Positions 33,595 to 35,319 of a stretch of 35,319 bases of DNA are shown one piece after another. The notes under the pieces were generated by a model that saw only the letters and a list, made by a program, of their open reading frames with translations, ran no database searches and had not been told where the DNA came from. The stretch covers positions 1 to 35,319 of the forward strand of contig JBEAXK010000112.1 of assembly GCA_041159865.1 (NCBI GenBank), written 5' to 3'. This DNA comes from BJGN01 sp041159865 (lineage in GTDB: Bacteria; Bacteroidota; Bacteroidia; Chitinophagales; Saprospiraceae). Made by a program: the position numbers and the translations under genes. Position 1 is the stretch's first letter; each line of letters opens with the position of its first letter.

Positions 33595-34344
33595 ATGGAG
33601 GAAAATGAAACAACCCTAATTTATGGGCGACACCCAATACTGGAAGCGATTGAGTCAGGAAAAACCATCGAAAAAATATTATTTCAACAAGGCCTCAGAG
33701 GGGAATTAGAAAAGGAAATCCGGTATTTATGTCGTGATCACGAAATTCCCCTCCAGGTTGTACCTAAGGAAAGGATGAACAGGGTGGTTTCAGGCAATCA
33801 CCAAGGGGTAATTGCCTACACTTCACCTATTAGTTATCAAAAAATAGATTGCTTACTACCCGAAATTCTGGAGAAAAAGGAAAATCCTGTTTTTCTTATT
33901 TTAGATAGTATTACTGATGTAAGAAACATTGGCGCCATTGCCAGATCTGCAGAGGTATTAGGTGCCGATGGCATCATAATGGGCATGCGAGGCACAGCTC
34001 CCATCAATGCCGATGCCATTAAAACTTCAGCAGGTGCTTTAACCAGAATTCCAATTTGCCGGGAAAACAGTTTAGCTAATACCCTTACTTATCTACAAGA
34101 AATGGGAATCATAGTCAGTGTGAGCGATTTAAAAGGGGAGAAATCCGTTTCTCAATGTAATTGGATTGAACCCACTGCTATTATTTTGGGAGCGGAGGGA
34201 AATGGAGTTCATCACAGTTTGATAAAAGCGGCTGATCAAAAATTTATTATCCCTCAACAAGGTGAGATAAATTCATTAAATGTATCTGTCGCTGCCGGCA
34301 TCATTTTATATGAGGTAATGCGACAAAGAAATCAAACGATTTAA
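33595..34344 (+). CDS. rlmB: SPOUT RNA 2'-O-methyltransferase (TrmH/RlmB family)
   Basis: Methylates a ribose 2'-hydroxyl using SAM; RlmB modifies 23S rRNA G2251, but which RNA is used here cannot be told from sequence. From the ATG at 33595 the protein has 249 residues. A frame-extending TTG at 33538 adds 19 residues with no family match, and MEENETTLIYGRHPILEAI fits the normal start. The small N-terminal substrate-binding domain covers about 8-90. The knotted SAM domain shows LDSITDVRNIGAIARSAEVLGADGII (motif 1), LGAEGNGVHHSLI (motif 2) and IPQQGEINSLNVSVAAGIILYEV (motif 3). The next gene starts 11 bases downstream, so both are probably one transcript. Confidence 0.92.
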   Translation: MEENETTLIYGRHPILEAIESGKTIEKILFQQGLRGELEKEIRYLCRDHEIPLQVVPKERMNRVVSGNHQGVIAYTSPISYQKIDCLLPEILEKKENPVFLILDSITDVRNIGAIARSAEVLGADGIIMGMRGTAPINADAIKTSAGALTRIPICRENSLANTLTYLQEMGIIVSVSDLKGEKSVSQCNWIEPTAIILGAEGNGVHHSLIKAADQKFIIPQQGEINSLNVSVAAGIILYEVMRQRNQTI

Positions 34345-34355
34345 AAAATAAGTAG

Positions 34356-35069
34356 ATGCAAAATAAATCAAAGTCCATTTTAATTCTATACATCATTATT
34401 GGAGCAATACAGGTAACGGGCATAGTATTAAAAATTCCCCTATTACATCAAAGTTTTAAAATGTTGCTCATGCCTATTTTAGCTTTTTATTTATGGAATA
34501 GCATAGAAGGAAAATCAAAAAATAAATTGTTTCTGATGAGTATTCTGGCTTTGACATTCTCTTATGCGGGGGATATTATATTAATGATTCCGGGTAATAA
34601 TCCGTTGTTTTTTGTTGGTGGATTAGTTAATTTTTTGGTAGCACATCTATTTTATACGAAATTATTTACCTCGTTATCCCCTTTAAGTAAAAATATTATA
34701 AAAAAGAACCCAATCTGGATTATTGGGATAATCCTATTCCTGACATTATTCTTGTCTTACCTTGTCCCTAAGATTGATACCTCCCTCAAAATTCCTGTCA
34801 TAGCATATGCAGTGATCATCTGCACCATGTTATTAAGCGCCCTTAATTTAAAAGAGGGGATTGGAAAAGGTTCTCAGCACATGATTTTAGTAGGAGCTAT
34901 TCTATTTGTTTCGTCTGATAGCATTTTAGCTTTAAACAAATTTGATCCTGCATTCCAGAGTATTACCTTCATGAATGCCTTAGTTATGATAACTTATATC
35001 TCAGCTCAGGGATTCATTATCCATGGAATAAAGTTAGATGGCCTAAAATTTGGTGGTTTTACGTTTTAG
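34356..35069 (+). CDS. YhhN/TMEM86-family lysoplasmalogenase
   Basis: Multi-pass membrane protein of 237 residues with about eight hydrophobic helices. Family motifs are ALTFSYAGDIILMI (about 66-79), FFVGGLVNFLVAHLFYTKLF and VGAILFVSSDSILALNKF. Characterised members hydrolyse the vinyl-ether bond of lysoplasmalogens; plasmalogen use by this organism is not shown by the window. The last residues (GGFTF) and the stop codon are read from the first bases of the 141-bp repeat that begins at 35064, so the repeat may have replaced the original C-terminus. The gene sits 11 bases behind rlmB. Confidence 0.88.
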   Translation: MQNKSKSILILYIIIGAIQVTGIVLKIPLLHQSFKMLLMPILAFYLWNSIEGKSKNKLFLMSILALTFSYAGDIILMIPGNNPLFFVGGLVNFLVAHLFYTKLFTSLSPLSKNIIKKNPIWIIGIILFLTLFLSYLVPKIDTSLKIPVIAYAVIICTMLLSALNLKEGIGKGSQHMILVGAILFVSSDSILALNKFDPAFQSITFMNALVMITYISAQGFIIHGIKLDGLKFGGFTF

Positions 35070-35319
35070 GGATAGTTCTCTTGCGGGTGCAAGTTCCTCG
35101 TCAGCTTTTAGGGTAATTGGTGATTGGTACTTTTAGGGATATTTCCCTTGCGGGCACCTGTTTCTCGATAACTTTTAGGGTGCTTGGTGATTGGTGATTG
35201 GTGCATTTAGGGATAGTTCTCTTGCGGGTGCAAGTTCCTCGTTAGCTTTTAGGGTAATTGGTGATTGGTACTTTTAGGGATATTTCCCTTGCGGGCACCT
35301 GTTTCTCGATAACTTTTAG
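35064..35319. repeat. Nested tandem repeat (141-bp ABAB array) running off the window
   Basis: Two copies of a 141-bp unit. Each is built of two diverged half-units: A (67 bp, 35064-35130 and 35205-35271) and B (74 bp, 35131-35204 and 35272-35319, cut by the window end). Copies of A differ at 2 of 67 positions, and the 48 visible bases of the second B are identical to the first. Every half-unit opens with TTTTAGGGATA (ATTTAGGGATA in the second A) and repeats TTTTAGGG 42 bases later, followed by GGTGATTGG heptad runs. B holds an AGGGA-TATT-TCCCT hairpin (35135-35148), weaker in A, and A holds a CTTGC-GGGT-GCAAG hairpin (35080-35093). No long reading frame crosses the array on either strand, so it is not a coding repeat. 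Confidence 0.9.

Noticed and set aside
35064..35319. CRISPR array or protein-coding repeat at the right end
   Set aside because: There are no unique spacers between short identical repeats, and every frame I followed hits stops within one unit. The half-unit lengths (67 and 74) also break the frame.

Overview
The window looks like chromosomal DNA of a member of the Bacteroidota. The evidence is a type IX secretion (T9SS) C-terminal sorting domain on a large metallopeptidase, a Fibrobacter/Bacteroidota-type FISUMP domain, Bacteroidota-style lipoproteins and OmpA-like proteins, several exact TAnnTTTG -7 promoter boxes, AT-rich start regions without obvious Shine-Dalgarno sequences, and several genes that probably use TTG starts. 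The style is reminiscent of Saprospiria/Chitinophagia, but the sequence alone does not fix the class. I see no rRNA, tRNA, insertion sequence, prophage module or CRISPR array. Genes are very tightly packed.

Layout. 1-5.5 kb: a secreted FISUMP protein, type III pantothenate kinase (coaX), then on the minus strand an M48 lipoprotein protease with a small secreted coiled-coil protein behind it, and an EamA/DMT exporter. 5.6-11.8 kb: an isolated TrpB2-type tryptophan synthase beta chain, a membrane fatty-acid/sterol hydroxylase, the DNA translocase FtsK and, divergent from ftsK, a self-cleaving S24 (LexA/CI-like) repressor, followed by a CvpA-like membrane protein. 11.9-21.7 kb: a small secreted unknown, serA, and a long minus-strand run: SAM-hydroxide adenosyltransferase homologue, aroB, class A penicillin-binding protein, a HEAT-repeat/cyclophilin lipoprotein, gcvT and a GbsR/MarR regulator. 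21.8-24.5 kb: a phoH-osmC-aroA operon joined by two ATGA overlaps. 24.5-28.1 kb: an OmpA-like protein, glutaryl-CoA dehydrogenase, a GNAT acetyltransferase and folB. 28.1-35.1 kb: a 1188-residue M36 (fungalysin) T9SS-secreted protease, a Tat-signal carboxylesterase, an RlmB/TrmH-type RNA methyltransferase and a YhhN-type lysoplasmalogenase. The last 256 bases are a nested tandem repeat running off the window.

How the genes fit together. Most of the content is core metabolism: the shikimate pathway (aroB, aroA) leading towards tryptophan (trpB), serine and one-carbon metabolism (serA, gcvT, folB), coenzyme A (coaX) and lysine/tryptophan catabolism (gcdH). A second theme is the cell envelope: class A PBP, cyclophilin lipoprotein, OmpA-like protein, M48 protease, and secreted M36 protease. 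I did not find a clear new defence or mobile system. The best candidates for something under-described are the 141-bp ABAB repeat at the right end (which supplies the stop codon of the neighbouring gene), the HEAT-cyclophilin lipoprotein directly behind a PBP, and the S24 repressor sharing a short AT-rich intergenic region with ftsK.
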